The position numbers and the translations under genes were made by a program. Below are positions 9,018 to 18,250 of a DNA stretch of 64,000 nt, piece after piece. The stretch's first letter is position 1, and each line of letters opens with the position of its first letter. The notes beneath the pieces are model-generated. The model was not told the origin of the DNA. It saw nothing but the letters and a program-made list of their open reading frames with translations, and did no database searches. Source of the DNA: Eubacteriales bacterium (GTDB lineage Bacteria; Bacillota; Clostridia; Lachnospirales; Lachnospiraceae). Location: the NCBI GenBank assembly GCA_030536555.1, contig JAUNPU010000012.1, positions 1-64,000 on the forward strand, in the 5' to 3' direction.

Positions 9018-9046
9018 ATCATACACGATAATGGCGCGGGTGTCAA
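9018..9046 (-). promoter_or_regulatory. Sigma-A promoter of the ylxM-ffh operon
   Basis: On the minus strand TTGACA (9041-9046), a 17-bp spacer and TATGAT (9018-9023). The -35 is perfect and the -10 has one mismatch. The ylxM ATG lies about 16 nt beyond the -10, so the leader is very short. Confidence 0.85.
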
Positions 9047-9100
9047 GTATTTTTTCTTTACACCTTGAAAATTATTTTTCAGGGGTGCTTCTGCACAACC

Positions 9101-10063
9101 TTATTTTCCATTTTTCAAATAAGCATCCACCGCTTCCGGCCCGTACACCGTCATCAGGCAGGCTGCATCTGCAAATGGAGTCCACTGATGATCCTTTGAC
9201 ATCTCAGCATCCGTCCGATTCAGATACCGGTTCTGCAGATTGCCCCAGCCGTAACCATTTCCGCCGTTCCCATCCACTACCGGGTCATCGGAGGTCACAT
9301 CCACATGATACCAGTGCCCATCCAGCTTCACCATATTCCAGTCATGCATCTCGCCGCCATAGGTTCCATAGATAAATTTCGTCTCCAGACCGCAGGCATC
9401 TGCCAGCCAGCAGAAGGCTTCCGCATAGCCTTCGCATACCGCCTCCCCCATAGCCAGAGCGCCGTATGCATTGTGGCTCTCCTTCGTTTCCATTCCAGCC
9501 AGATACTGTTCATAGGGATAGGTCACATTCGCCGTAAGATACTGGATAATCTGCATCTCCTTTTCAAAATCCGTCATTTCCTCTCGTATGCAGTGATTCT
9601 TGAACGCGGCTGCCACTCTCTGCATGACCCCATATTGCTCCGCCGTGTAGGGAAACAGCTGTCCCCTTCCATTATTCCAGCTGATATACACGGTTCCCGT
9701 CTCGGTTCCCCACTGGTGAACCGAATTGGGATAGCAGATGGTTTCCCTTACCGGCTGCCACACCTGATCAATGGAGCTGTAAAACACAGAATCCACCGGA
9801 ATTCCCTGATTTGGTCCCGGAATCAGATTCCCCTTCTCATCCAGTTTTGCAGACCAGCAGACTCTCACCTTTCCGGCTGCGGCCGCCTCCTTCGCCTCGG
9901 TCTCCAGCTGCTTCTTCTGCTCCAGACCCAGCTCCGACTCCGCACGGCTGTCCCAGGTTCCGGCCTGGGCTTTCGTCCAGGGGATCCAGGTACCCGGCAG
10001 AAATGAGAAAGAAAGCGTGGCACACACCACAGCTGCTATCATCCTTTGTTTCCAGTTTTTCAT
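9101..10063 (-). CDS. Secreted transglutaminase-like protein
   Basis: 320 residues. The N-terminal signal sequence holds MIAAVVCATLSFSFLPG and a likely cut after KAQA. A transglutaminase-like core lies at about residues 205-275. The Cys is in AVCEGYAEAF, the His in MHDWNMVKL and the Asp in YHVDVTSDD, so the catalytic triad is complete. Such proteins may act as peptidases or cross-linkers at the cell surface; the substrate is unknown. GGAGG lies 5 nt before the ATG at 10063. It lies 47 nt after the HD-domain gene and probably ends that transcript. Confidence 0.8.
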   Translation of the reverse strand: MKNWKQRMIAAVVCATLSFSFLPGTWIPWTKAQAGTWDSRAESELGLEQKKQLETEAKEAAAAGKVRVCWSAKLDEKGNLIPGPNQGIPVDSVFYSSIDQVWQPVRETICYPNSVHQWGTETGTVYISWNNGRGQLFPYTAEQYGVMQRVAAAFKNHCIREEMTDFEKEMQIIQYLTANVTYPYEQYLAGMETKESHNAYGALAMGEAVCEGYAEAFCWLADACGLETKFIYGTYGGEMHDWNMVKLDGHWYHVDVTSDDPVVDGNGGNGYGWGNLQNRYLNRTDAEMSKDHQWTPFADAACLMTVYGPEAVDAYLKNGK

Positions 10064-10110
10064 AGGCTCCTCCCATGCTTCGTTGCGCGCTCCTGATCCG
10101 TCATGCCGGT

Positions 10111-10884
10111 TCACACCCGTTCCCGTATATAATCCATGCAGATCTCCCGAATCTCTTCCATATCCCGTCTCGTCTGCGGATTCCGGTATACGATCCGGTC
10201 CACGTTGCGGTTCAGATAGTCCCGTTTCAGAATCCACCGGAAGCTGGAACGGAAATTCAGGTCAAATATAAATGCCAGATAGGACACCCAGCAGTCCATA
10301 TGAGTCACCCGGTCTCCGGACAGAATACAGTGCCTTGCCCGGACCGTCTCCAGAATCGCCGGGGTGATCGACTCACTGGCCACCTCTTCCTCCGGTGTGT
10401 CGAACAGGGTTTCCACCTTTTCCGTATCCTTCACACGGAAATTGTCCAGCTTGTCCGCATCCCGGATGATCTGGCAGTGAAGCCGCTCCCGCCCGGAAAG
10501 CCCTTCGATGTCATCCAGCGAAAATACGGAATGATACCGAATCGCTTTTTCAATGATACCATCGTACTGGCGGTCCTTAATAAACCGCTCGATCATCCTG
10601 TCCTCAAACAGAACCTTCACTCCAAACTCTGCGTGATTGAACATCTGGTCATTGAAGCTGTTAAACTGCCTCAGCTGCTCGAATCTTCCGATGTCATGGA
10701 GCAGTGCAATGAGGATTGCCAGCTGATGATCCTCCTCCGCAAACTGTTCTTCCCGACAGATTTCATCTGCCGCATGCAGCACTTCATAGGTATGGACTGC
10801 TTTCAGATTGATCTTGTCATCGCTGCGGTCGTAGCTGTTTAAGTACTCTTCAAACTGAGCTCTTGCATAATCATTGTCTATCAT
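10111..10884 (-). CDS. HD-domain phosphohydrolase-like protein
   Basis: 257-residue protein with an HD metal-binding domain: His in AVHTYEVLHAA, the HD pair in LLHDIGRFEQ and a later Asp in IRDADKLDNF. Such proteins hydrolyse nucleotides or other phosphate esters. No second domain is seen, so the substrate cannot be named. The ATG at 10884 has GGAGGA 9 nt upstream; the ATG three codons earlier abuts that site. It lies between nth and the transglutaminase-like gene. Confidence 0.8.
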   Translation of the reverse strand: MIDNDYARAQFEEYLNSYDRSDDKINLKAVHTYEVLHAADEICREEQFAEEDHQLAILIALLHDIGRFEQLRQFNSFNDQMFNHAEFGVKVLFEDRMIERFIKDRQYDGIIEKAIRYHSVFSLDDIEGLSGRERLHCQIIRDADKLDNFRVKDTEKVETLFDTPEEEVASESITPAILETVRARHCILSGDRVTHMDCWVSYLAFIFDLNFRSSFRWILKRDYLNRNVDRIVYRNPQTRRDMEEIREICMDYIRERV

Positions 10885-10914
10885 CGGTACCATTCCTCCA
10901 AAACAAATTCTCTC

Positions 10915-11550
10915 CTACACCCCGATCTTCGGGCAGATATCCTTCAGACAGCACGTCTCACAGTAGGGCTTCGTCCGCGCCGTGCAGACATCCCGTCCAT
11001 GATACACCAGACGATGGCAGAAGTCGCTGCCCTCCTCGGGAGGAATGATCTTCCAGAGCGCCATCTCCACCTTCTTTGGCTCCTTGATGCCGTCCACCAG
11101 ACCCATGCGGTTTGTCAGGCGGATGCAGTGGGTGTCGGTCACAATGGCCGGCTTTCCGAATACATCGCCCATGATCAGATTCGCACTCTTGCGCCCCACT
11201 CCCGGAAGCTTCATCAGGGAATCAAAGTCATCCGGCACCCGTCCTCCGAACTCATCCCGCAGCATCTTCATGCAGCCGCTGATGTCCCGCGCCTTGCTGG
11301 CTCCCAGACCGCAGGGGCGCACAATCTCCTCGATCTCCTCCACCGGTGCAGCCGCCAGCGCTTCAATATCCGGAAACTTCTCATATAAATTGGGCACCAC
11401 CACATTGACGCGGGCGTCGGTACACTGAGCCGCAAGGCGGACGCTGACCAGCAGCTTCCACGCCTCCTCATAGTCCAGCGTACAGCCTGCATCCGGGTAT
11501 TCCTTTCGCAGCCGCTCAATGATCTCCAGAGCAAGTTCTTTCTTTGTCAT
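10915..11550 (-). CDS. nth: Endonuclease III
   Basis: 211-residue DNA glycosylase/AP lyase of base-excision repair. The helix-hairpin-helix holds LPGVGRKSANLI with the catalytic Lys, followed by the Asp in IVTDTHCIRL. A C-terminal 4Fe-4S cluster motif is present with spacing C-x7-C-x2-C-x5-C, one residue longer in the first gap than the usual x6. GAGAGGA precedes the ATG. Confidence 0.95.
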   Translation of the reverse strand: MTKKELALEIIERLRKEYPDAGCTLDYEEAWKLLVSVRLAAQCTDARVNVVVPNLYEKFPDIEALAAAPVEEIEEIVRPCGLGASKARDISGCMKMLRDEFGGRVPDDFDSLMKLPGVGRKSANLIMGDVFGKPAIVTDTHCIRLTNRMGLVDGIKEPKKVEMALWKIIPPEEGSDFCHRLVYHGRDVCTARTKPYCETCCLKDICPKIGV

Positions 11551-11583
11551 ATCCGTATCTTCCTCTCTTTTTTGTTCCGCCTG

Positions 11584-12894
11584 TCACCCCAGCAGACCGT
11601 ACACGATCACCGAGAAAGTCTCAATCCCATGTACCAGCACCCGCTCGTCAAAGTCAAATGCGGTGGTATGCTGGGCAGATGCCATGTCGGTCATGGAACG
11701 CATGTAAGTCGCCTTGCCGCCGTGGGACTGCACCCGGTTCATCATCAGGGAAATGTCCTCGCTGCCCCAGTTCTGTGCATTTTCACAGCTGCTGACCGTC
11801 AGGTGGGGCAAATGCTCCCGCACCGCATCACCAATCCAGGTCAGAAAGTCCAGATCGCTTTCCTGGGACTCGGCAGAACCCTGGGGAATCAGCTCCACAC
11901 TGCAGCCGGTCATATCGGCAGCCGCCTGGCAGATTCGTCTCGCCTGGGCATCCATATATTCGTTGATTGCCGTAGTCTCGCCCCGGACCTCAATCTCCAG
12001 CTTCACCTCATCCGGAATCACATTGCGGCTGGTGCCTCCGTGGATCGTTCCCACATTGACCCGGCTGATGCCGGCACTGTGACGGGGAATTGCAGTCAGG
12101 TTCAGCACCGCATTGGCAGCCGCCACAATGGCGCTCTTTCCATTTTCCGGGAAGCCGCCTGCATGGGCAGCCTGCCCGTGAAAGACCACATCATACTTGC
12201 TTGTCGCCAGAGAACCCCAGGTACCCGGAGTCACATCCCCGTCATCCGGTCCGCCGGTGGGAGCAATGTGGGTTCCCGCAAAGTAGTCCACATCATCCAG
12301 ATGTCCGTGAGCCACAATCGGACCTGCTCCCTTGGCTCCTTCCTCCCCCGGCTGGAAGATCAGCTTCACCGTGCCGTGCAGGCTGTCTCTGATCTTCATC
12401 AGCACCTCGGCGGTTCCCAGACCGATGGTTGCATGGGCATCATGCCCGCAGGCATGCATCATACCGGGATTCTGAGAGGAAAATCCCTCCACATAGGGGC
12501 GGTGCTCCGGCGTGTGATCCTCATTCATCCCAAGGGCATCGATGTCGAACCGCAGCGCCACCACCGGTCCCTCGCCGCAGCGCAGGATGCCGATAACGCC
12601 GGTAAATCCCTCCTTCATCTCTTCCGTCAGATACTCCTTCGGTGCTCCCTGCTCAAGCGCCACAGCGGCATGCTCTCTTAAGGTCTCCTCAGAGGGCAGA
12701 CCATAGCGGGCAGACTCCAGACATACCGCCTTTCCCGTCAGCACCTCATATCCCAGCTCCGTCAGTGTCTTCGCAATGATGGCAGAAGTCCGCATTTCCA
12801 GCCATGCCGTCTCCGGGTATTTATGAAAATCCCGCCGCCGTTCCAGGCTTTTCTGATCCAGTTCCTTCGCATAATTGATGATATTCTGATACAT
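11584..12894 (-). CDS. M20-family amidohydrolase, aminobenzoyl-glutamate hydrolase subunit A-like
   Basis: 436-residue metal-dependent amidohydrolase closely resembling AbgA, which with AbgB splits p-aminobenzoyl-glutamate. Metal-site motifs are visible: ALRFDIDALGMNED, MMHACGHDAHATIG, FQPGEEGAKGAG and a late His in SAQHTTAFDFDE. Shared AbgA stretches include RRRDFHKYPETAW and SRVNVGTIHGGTSRNV. The ATG at 12894 has GGAGGG 7 nt upstream. No abgB or abgT is nearby, so the true substrate may be another N-acyl or N-aroyl amino acid. Confidence 0.85.
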   Translation of the reverse strand: MYQNIINYAKELDQKSLERRRDFHKYPETAWLEMRTSAIIAKTLTELGYEVLTGKAVCLESARYGLPSEETLREHAAVALEQGAPKEYLTEEMKEGFTGVIGILRCGEGPVVALRFDIDALGMNEDHTPEHRPYVEGFSSQNPGMMHACGHDAHATIGLGTAEVLMKIRDSLHGTVKLIFQPGEEGAKGAGPIVAHGHLDDVDYFAGTHIAPTGGPDDGDVTPGTWGSLATSKYDVVFHGQAAHAGGFPENGKSAIVAAANAVLNLTAIPRHSAGISRVNVGTIHGGTSRNVIPDEVKLEIEVRGETTAINEYMDAQARRICQAAADMTGCSVELIPQGSAESQESDLDFLTWIGDAVREHLPHLTVSSCENAQNWGSEDISLMMNRVQSHGGKATYMRSMTDMASAQHTTAFDFDERVLVHGIETFSVIVYGLLG

Positions 12895-12943
12895 GATTGA
12901 TCCCTCCGTCAACGCACAATGATTCCGTTTCAACTGCTTTCGC

Positions 12944-12973
12944 ATTTTATCATCTTAACATATTCAGGCTCAA
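12944..12973 (-). promoter_or_regulatory. Candidate promoter of the M20-nth-HD run
   Basis: On the minus strand TTGAGC (12968-12973), an 18-bp spacer and TAAAAT (12944-12949). It lies about 50 nt upstream of the AbgA-like gene and is divergent from the pfkB promoter. Confidence 0.45.
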
Positions 12974-12980
12974 AAAACAA

Positions 12981-13009
12981 TTGAAGATGACGCATATTCA
13001 TCGTATAAT
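12981..13009 (+). promoter_or_regulatory. Promoter of the PfkB kinase gene
   Basis: TTGAAG (12981-12986), a 17-bp spacer and a perfect TATAAT (13004-13009), about 64 nt before the ATG. Confidence 0.7.
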
Positions 13010-13072
13010 GACAGTATCGGATGCCATGCATGATCCGGCACCGACACCAACGAAAAAGCGAGGAACTATTTT

Positions 13073-13969
13073 ATGAAACCAGCTCTGATCATCGGCTCCA
13101 CCTGTGTGGATGTCATTATCAATATCGATCATCTGCCGACAACAGCAGAGAATATCCGTCCCACTGCCCAGAGCATGTCTCTCGGCGGCTGCGCATACAA
13201 TGTCAACCATATCCTGCGCCTGCTGAATGCTCCCCACACCTTTATCAGTCCCGTGGGCGGCGGCACCTACGGCGATTACGTTGCAAAGGAGCTTAAAAAT
13301 GCCGGAATCCCCGTTGCCATCCGGGTGCCGGAGCAGCCCAACGGCTGCTGCTACTGCCTGGTGGAGGCCTCCGGAGAGCGCACCTTCATGTCCTACCACG
13401 GCGTGGAATATACCTTTCAGAAGTACTGGATGGAGCCGTACAACGCAGACAACTATGGTCTGACCTATGTATGCGGACTGGAGATTGAAGAATCCACAGG
13501 AGACAACCTGATTGAATACTTAGAGGCCCACCCCCAGCTGCAGGTCTGCTACGCACCGGGCCCCAGAGGGAAGCTGATCGATCCTCACAGGACCGAACGG
13601 ATGATGAAGCTTCACCCGATTCTTCATATTAATGAACAGGAATCACTTGATTTAAGCGGAAAAGAAGATTATCAGACTGCCGCCGCTTATCTCCATGAGA
13701 TCACCGGCAACACGGTTATCATCACCCTTGGCGAGAACGGCACCTATTGTCTGGAGCAGAGCGGGGACAGCTACCAGATTCCGGGGATTCCAGCCGACCA
13801 TGTGGAGGACACCATCGGCGCCGGAGACTCCCACATCGGAGCCATCATCGCCTGTCTGACCAAAGATATACCCTTAAGGGATGCCATCGCCTATGCCAAT
13901 AAGGTAGCCAGTGCGGTGGTTGGCGTGAAGGGGGCTTCCCTGCCGGCGGAGCTGCTGCCGGAGCTGTAA
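13073..13969 (+). CDS. PfkB-family carbohydrate kinase
   Basis: 298-residue ribokinase/PfkB-fold sugar or nucleoside kinase. The N-terminal Gly-Gly substrate lid region is SMSLGGCAYNVNHILRL. The C-terminal signature DTIGAGDSHIGAI holds the anion hole and catalytic Asp. It phosphorylates a small sugar-like substrate with ATP in the cytosol. The substrate cannot be told from sequence; a role in ketodeoxygluconate metabolism would fit the uronic-acid region but is only inference. It is a lone plus-strand gene with its own promoter. Confidence 0.85.
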   Translation: MKPALIIGSTCVDVIINIDHLPTTAENIRPTAQSMSLGGCAYNVNHILRLLNAPHTFISPVGGGTYGDYVAKELKNAGIPVAIRVPEQPNGCCYCLVEASGERTFMSYHGVEYTFQKYWMEPYNADNYGLTYVCGLEIEESTGDNLIEYLEAHPQLQVCYAPGPRGKLIDPHRTERMMKLHPILHINEQESLDLSGKEDYQTAAAYLHEITGNTVIITLGENGTYCLEQSGDSYQIPGIPADHVEDTIGAGDSHIGAIIACLTKDIPLRDAIAYANKVASAVVGVKGASLPAELLPEL

Positions 13970-13981
13970 AGAGGAAGCTTC

Positions 13982-15049
13982 TCACTCCCCCTGCCCCGCC
14001 TGCCGCAGCCGCTCCTGCAGTTCCATATCCTTCCCCACCGCCACGATCCGGTCGAGAAGATCGTTGTAAGCGCCGTCATCATAGGTATACCAGACCGGCT
14101 CGCAGACCTTCTGAAACTGAGCCAGTTCCTCTGCTGACAGCTCTGTGACCGCAACCTGCTTGTCCTCCAGCTGTCTGCGGGCGTCCGCCTCCGCTTCCGC
14201 CCAGAGCTGCTTCTGGTACTCCCAGGACTCCAGGGCAGTCTGATCGATGATTTCCAGGTCCTTCTCGGAAAGCTCTGACCGGGTCTTCTCACTCATCACC
14301 AGAATATCCGCCGACCGGGTATGACAGTCATTTAAAAAATACGGTGCCTCCTGATAGAAGGACTCCTTTAAGTAGTTGACGATGGAATTCTCCCCGGCGG
14401 CAATACTGCCATCCTGCAGGGCCGGGTAAATGTCCTCATACTCCATCACCACAGGCTCCGCACCCAGCGCCTCCATCACCGACATCATCAGCCGGGACTG
14501 CTGGATGCGCACCCGCATCCCCTTTAGGTCTTCCGGGCTCTGGATCGGCTTTTTGCTGCTGTAGAAGCAGCGGGCTCCTGCATCATAGTAGGTCAGACCG
14601 TACATCTGCTGCCCTTTCATCTTATCGCCCCGAAGCAGCTCCATACCGATCTTCCCGCCCTGCACCGCCCAGAAATGCTCCTGATTACTATACAGATAGG
14701 GCATCACAAAGGCATGGTACTCCGGCACAAAGTTCGCCATGACCGACAGATCCGCCTTCACCATGTCGATGCCGCCGTACTGCAGCTGCTCTAAACAGGT
14801 CACCGAATCCCCCAGCTCGCCGTCATGGTACACCTCGATCTGAACCCGACCGTCCGTCCGCTCCTTCACTTCCTCTGCAAACCAGTCAAGTGCCACGCTG
14901 GTGCATACATCGCTCTTTAAATTGTTGGCAAGAGTCAGTGTAACCGGCTCTTCCCTGTCCCAAATATGAAATATCGCCTGAACTGCCATAAAGCCCAGCA
15001 GCAGTCCGCCGCAGATCATTCCAAAACCAAGCCATTTACTTCTTTGCAT
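13982..15049 (-). CDS. TRAP-type substrate-binding protein (DctP family), orphan
   Basis: 355 residues. An N-terminal hydrophobic segment (FGMICGGLLLGFMAVQAIF) anchors or exports the protein; no clear lipobox is seen. The rest is a DctP-type binding domain with ALDWFAEEVKERTDGRVQIE, PEDLKGMRVRIQQS and LQDGSIAAGENS; the Arg of KGMRVRI usually binds a carboxylate. TRAP transporters often carry uronates and other organic acids. No DctQ or DctM membrane subunit is in the window. It lies downstream of the GH115 gene in the same direction and ends 13 nt from the convergent pfkB gene. Confidence 0.85.
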   Translation of the reverse strand: MQRSKWLGFGMICGGLLLGFMAVQAIFHIWDREEPVTLTLANNLKSDVCTSVALDWFAEEVKERTDGRVQIEVYHDGELGDSVTCLEQLQYGGIDMVKADLSVMANFVPEYHAFVMPYLYSNQEHFWAVQGGKIGMELLRGDKMKGQQMYGLTYYDAGARCFYSSKKPIQSPEDLKGMRVRIQQSRLMMSVMEALGAEPVVMEYEDIYPALQDGSIAAGENSIVNYLKESFYQEAPYFLNDCHTRSADILVMSEKTRSELSEKDLEIIDQTALESWEYQKQLWAEAEADARRQLEDKQVAVTELSAEELAQFQKVCEPVWYTYDDGAYNDLLDRIVAVGKDMELQERLRQAGQGE

Positions 15050-15156
15050 GATACTGCCTCTCTATTCTGTCAGATGATCCTCAAACCTGTTGAATAGTTA
15101 CATCCTATCACATTTTCCATGCAAAAGCTACTATATGACCTGATTGTCCGGAAAAT

Positions 15157-17310
15157 TTACCTTTCCCACTTTTCCTTCATCAGCTGAAAGATTTCCCCGT
15201 CTGTCAGATGATTTTCCATGTTCATGATCAGCATGACCCGGCGATCCTCCTCAGAATAAAGGAATTCCCGCTGCCACTGATAATAATGAGGTCCATCACC
15301 GACCGTACGAATCCATGCCATAAGACCTTCCAATACCCAGGCAGTCTGCTTTACATCGGTCAGGCACTCATTTTCATAAAAGCCGTTCCACTTTCCATGC
15401 TCCCGGCTGCGCATGCTCTGATCTGCCATGCGGTATTGCTCTGCCGCCAGCCCCACATAGTAGAACGCGTGCTGATAATCAGCCCTGCGAAAATCCTCAT
15501 ACCCGCGGACGAAGCATGATGCACCCCTGTAGCAATGCCGGTAAATCTGTCCCTGAAGAAGCAGGGAATCCTCCAGCAGCTGTCCTGCATGTTCCGGCAG
15601 CTCCAGCGCCACCCTCTGACAGTCATGGACAAACCGCTCATAAGCTGCAGCTCCCCTCCGGCATCGCTCCCCGTACCATGCCATCTGACCATCCAGGCTA
15701 TCCGCGTCACAGGCCCAGCACAGATCCTCCGACGGACCGAATGCAGTGCCCGCAGAGCTTGACAAGCTCCCCCGCATCCACTGAGTCGCCAGCATCCGGC
15801 ATACATGGTTGCAGAACTGTTCCCCGGCATGATCGTCCTCATTGGGACCATAGGCTACAGCCGCGTCAAAGTATGACGCAAAGCACCTGGCAACTCCCAG
15901 TTTTTGCTCCCGACTCAGAAAATGGTCAAAATACCGGTCGATATATTCCATCGTATATCGCTCAGAACAGCAGCTCGTTTCCTCAAGCCCATCGACCTTC
16001 TCCGGACATTCGCTCCTCTCCAGGCAGCCCCCTCCTTCCCGCCATACCTTCGCCAGCAGCCCCAGATAGTAGCTATGCGGCTTTACATTGGAGCAGTTGA
16101 CAATCCAGTAATCCCTCATCCCGCGCTCCAGCACCTGCGACAGCTCCCGAAGCACAAACTCCGGTCGGTTTGGAAGCATGGTGATGTGGTTCGCCGCCTG
16201 AAGATCGTAAAAGGATACATGATAATAAATCCCGTGATGCTCCCTTCCGGCTTTCTCCTCAGACACCGGAACAGGTGCCAGAGACGAAACCCTTGGATTG
16301 CGGTTTTCCTGACGGCGGGACACCATCCTGCCATATCCATTGTCCGCCCAGATCTTGATCACATCCTCCGGCAGGTTCAGATGTCCGTCCCGATAAAGCT
16401 CCATGGTCTCACCGTAAAGGTTGGTGCAGCACACTGCCTTAGGGTCAGCCTTCTTCACCATATCGTACTGCCTGCGGATCAGGCTGCTAATCAGCTCTCC
16501 CCTCGCCTCATCGGTCTCGTACTGCGGGTCATTTTCCCAGAAGGGGCAGTCTCCCTGTCCGCGAAAGCCCAGATTCCAGATTACCCGAAGTCCCTTCTGG
16601 GCTTCGATTCCCTCCTGCCACAGTTTCTCAAACAGGTCTGCGTGCTCGGCATAGGAGGGCGTCAGATCCGGATAAGCCCGGGCAAACATCTCCGCCCCCA
16701 GCGGCTCCGCATGGTGATGGGTGATGGCAAGTCCCATATCCGATGCCAGCTTCCGGTTCATCCTCCCATTTTTGTCGGTGCCCGGAATCACCATATTGCC
16801 GCCGCACCGCAGCAGTGCCTCAAACACCATCTCCCACGGCTTTTGGGCACTTCTTCCGACCTTCCATGTATGAATCAGCACCTCATCATTGACAAACCAG
16901 CCCCGCAGCCGGACGGCAAAGGGGCGGCTTTCCAGCAAAAAGTCATCTGCAATCTCAATCTGGTCCTGTTTTTCAAATATCTGGTCATTCCAGAACCAGA
17001 AATCCTCCACCCCCAGACATTCCCTGCTGGCTGCGTAGATGCCGTAGACAAAGCCCAGTTCATCCCCTGCACAGATTTCCAGTGCAGCCTGCCGGGATAT
17101 GCCTCGTCGTAGTGTGTAGCACTCCGCCAGATGGGCTTCATACCGCAGACAGATATCTCCCGTCACGGCAGACGCCTGCGGTTCTTTCGTCAGCACAAAG
17201 CCCATATCCCGCTTCAGATTCTCCAAAGCCTTCTGTACCGCAGAGGTACAGAAGGCTCTCATAGAATCATCCAGTTTTATTTTTGTTTTTCCAGTAAGAT
17301 AACCACTCAT
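15157..17310 (-). CDS. GH115-family alpha-glucuronidase-like enzyme
   Basis: 717-residue cytosolic protein without a signal peptide. GH115 traits are clear: VEDFWFWND, then RLRGWFVNDE, LLRCGGNMVIPGT, HHHAEPLG, GIYYHVSFYDL and RDYWIVNCSNVKPHSYY. GH115 enzymes remove 1,2-linked (4-O-methyl-)glucuronic acid from xylan or arabinogalactan. It is shorter than many GH115 proteins, which often exceed 800 residues. AAAGGA lies 7 nt before the ATG at 17310; another ATG six codons earlier lacks a site. The gene lies after the CUT1 permease pair, so its substrate is probably imported oligosaccharide. Confidence 0.8.
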   Translation of the reverse strand: MSGYLTGKTKIKLDDSMRAFCTSAVQKALENLKRDMGFVLTKEPQASAVTGDICLRYEAHLAECYTLRRGISRQAALEICAGDELGFVYGIYAASRECLGVEDFWFWNDQIFEKQDQIEIADDFLLESRPFAVRLRGWFVNDEVLIHTWKVGRSAQKPWEMVFEALLRCGGNMVIPGTDKNGRMNRKLASDMGLAITHHHAEPLGAEMFARAYPDLTPSYAEHADLFEKLWQEGIEAQKGLRVIWNLGFRGQGDCPFWENDPQYETDEARGELISSLIRRQYDMVKKADPKAVCCTNLYGETMELYRDGHLNLPEDVIKIWADNGYGRMVSRRQENRNPRVSSLAPVPVSEEKAGREHHGIYYHVSFYDLQAANHITMLPNRPEFVLRELSQVLERGMRDYWIVNCSNVKPHSYYLGLLAKVWREGGGCLERSECPEKVDGLEETSCCSERYTMEYIDRYFDHFLSREQKLGVARCFASYFDAAVAYGPNEDDHAGEQFCNHVCRMLATQWMRGSLSSSAGTAFGPSEDLCWACDADSLDGQMAWYGERCRRGAAAYERFVHDCQRVALELPEHAGQLLEDSLLLQGQIYRHCYRGASCFVRGYEDFRRADYQHAFYYVGLAAEQYRMADQSMRSREHGKWNGFYENECLTDVKQTAWVLEGLMAWIRTVGDGPHYYQWQREFLYSEEDRRVMLIMNMENHLTDGEIFQLMKEKWER

Positions 17311-17325
17311 ATTCTGATCCTTTCC

Positions 17326-17376
17326 CATATCGTGACTGACGCCATATCATGACTGACATCATATCGTGACCGACAG
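17326..17376. repeat. Three tandem copies of a 17-bp repeat upstream of GH115
   Basis: Copies start at 17326, 17343 and 17360 with consensus CATATCRTGACYGACRY. They lie between the permease stop and the GH115 start, partly over the alternative ATG of GH115. Confidence 0.8.
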
Positions 17377-17386
17377 CTGGTATCCA

Positions 17387-18247
17387 TTACCCCTTGATGC
17401 CGTCCATGGCAATGCCGTCCACCAGATACCGCTGAAAGATAATGAAAAATACAATGGTCGGCAGCAGAGACAGCACAGACATGGCGAACAGACCGCCATA
17501 GTTGTTGTAGGAGTTCGGATCCAGGAACATGTTCAGTGCCAGAGACAAGGTAAATTTCCTCGTGGTGCTCATAAAGATCAGCGGCTGGAAAAAGTCCTGC
17601 CAGATCCAGTAAAAGGCAAAGATGGAAGCCGTCACAATCGCCGGACGGACCACCGGAACCAGAATGTGGAACAGGATGCCGATCTTGCCGCAGCCGTCGA
17701 TCTCCGCAGCCTCATCTAACTCCTTGGGGATTCCCCGGAAGAACTGCACCAGCAGAAAGATAAAGAACGCACCGCCGAAAAACCACGGAAGCACCAGCGC
17801 CGTTCTGGTATCGATCAGGTTCAGTTTTTTCAGGATGATATACTGAGGCACCACCATAACCTGAGGCGGAATCATCATGGTCATCATCACACAGCCGAAG
17901 AAGAATTTGGAACCCCAGAACTTGATTCTGGTAAACGCATAAGCCGCAAACAGGGAAATGATCACGCAGCCGGTCATGCCGATCACCGTCACCACCACCG
18001 TATTCATCAAAAAGGTCAGAAAGGACACGCCGCCCACACCGGTCATGGCACTGGCATAGTTGGCTGCCGCATCCCACACCTGCGGAATCAGGGAATAGGC
18101 ATCCAGAAACATGGTGTCATTGCTCTTAAAGGAGCTTGCAAGCAGCCACAGAAGCGGGTATACCATCAAGAGTCCCAGCAGACAGGTGCCTGCATGGAAC
18201 AGGACCGAGTCCAGTGTTTTTTTCTTTCTTTTTCCTGCCATTGCCAT
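17387..18247 (-). CDS. CUT1 sugar ABC transporter permease (MalG type)
   Basis: 286-residue inner-membrane permease with about six hydrophobic segments. The EAA loop that docks the ATPase is seen as ELDEAAEIDGCGKIGIL. The C terminus IAMDGIKG is typical of MalG-like subunits. GGAGG lies 8 nt upstream of the ATG at 18247, and the stop of the partner permease is only a few nt away, so translation is probably coupled. No ATPase gene is present, so a shared MsmX-type ATPase is likely (inference from the family). Confidence 0.93.
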   Translation of the reverse strand: MAMAGKRKKKTLDSVLFHAGTCLLGLLMVYPLLWLLASSFKSNDTMFLDAYSLIPQVWDAAANYASAMTGVGGVSFLTFLMNTVVVTVIGMTGCVIISLFAAYAFTRIKFWGSKFFFGCVMMTMMIPPQVMVVPQYIILKKLNLIDTRTALVLPWFFGGAFFIFLLVQFFRGIPKELDEAAEIDGCGKIGILFHILVPVVRPAIVTASIFAFYWIWQDFFQPLIFMSTTRKFTLSLALNMFLDPNSYNNYGGLFAMSVLSLLPTIVFFIIFQRYLVDGIAMDGIKG

Positions 18248-18250
18248 GTT

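Noticed and set aside
9061..9087. Terminator after the transglutaminase-like gene
   Set aside because: An imperfect symmetrical CACC...GGTG stem exists, but with mismatches and no T-run on the minus strand.
11572..12681. 369-codon plus-strand open frame
   Set aside because: Antisense to the AbgA-like gene, with no supporting motif or ribosome binding site.
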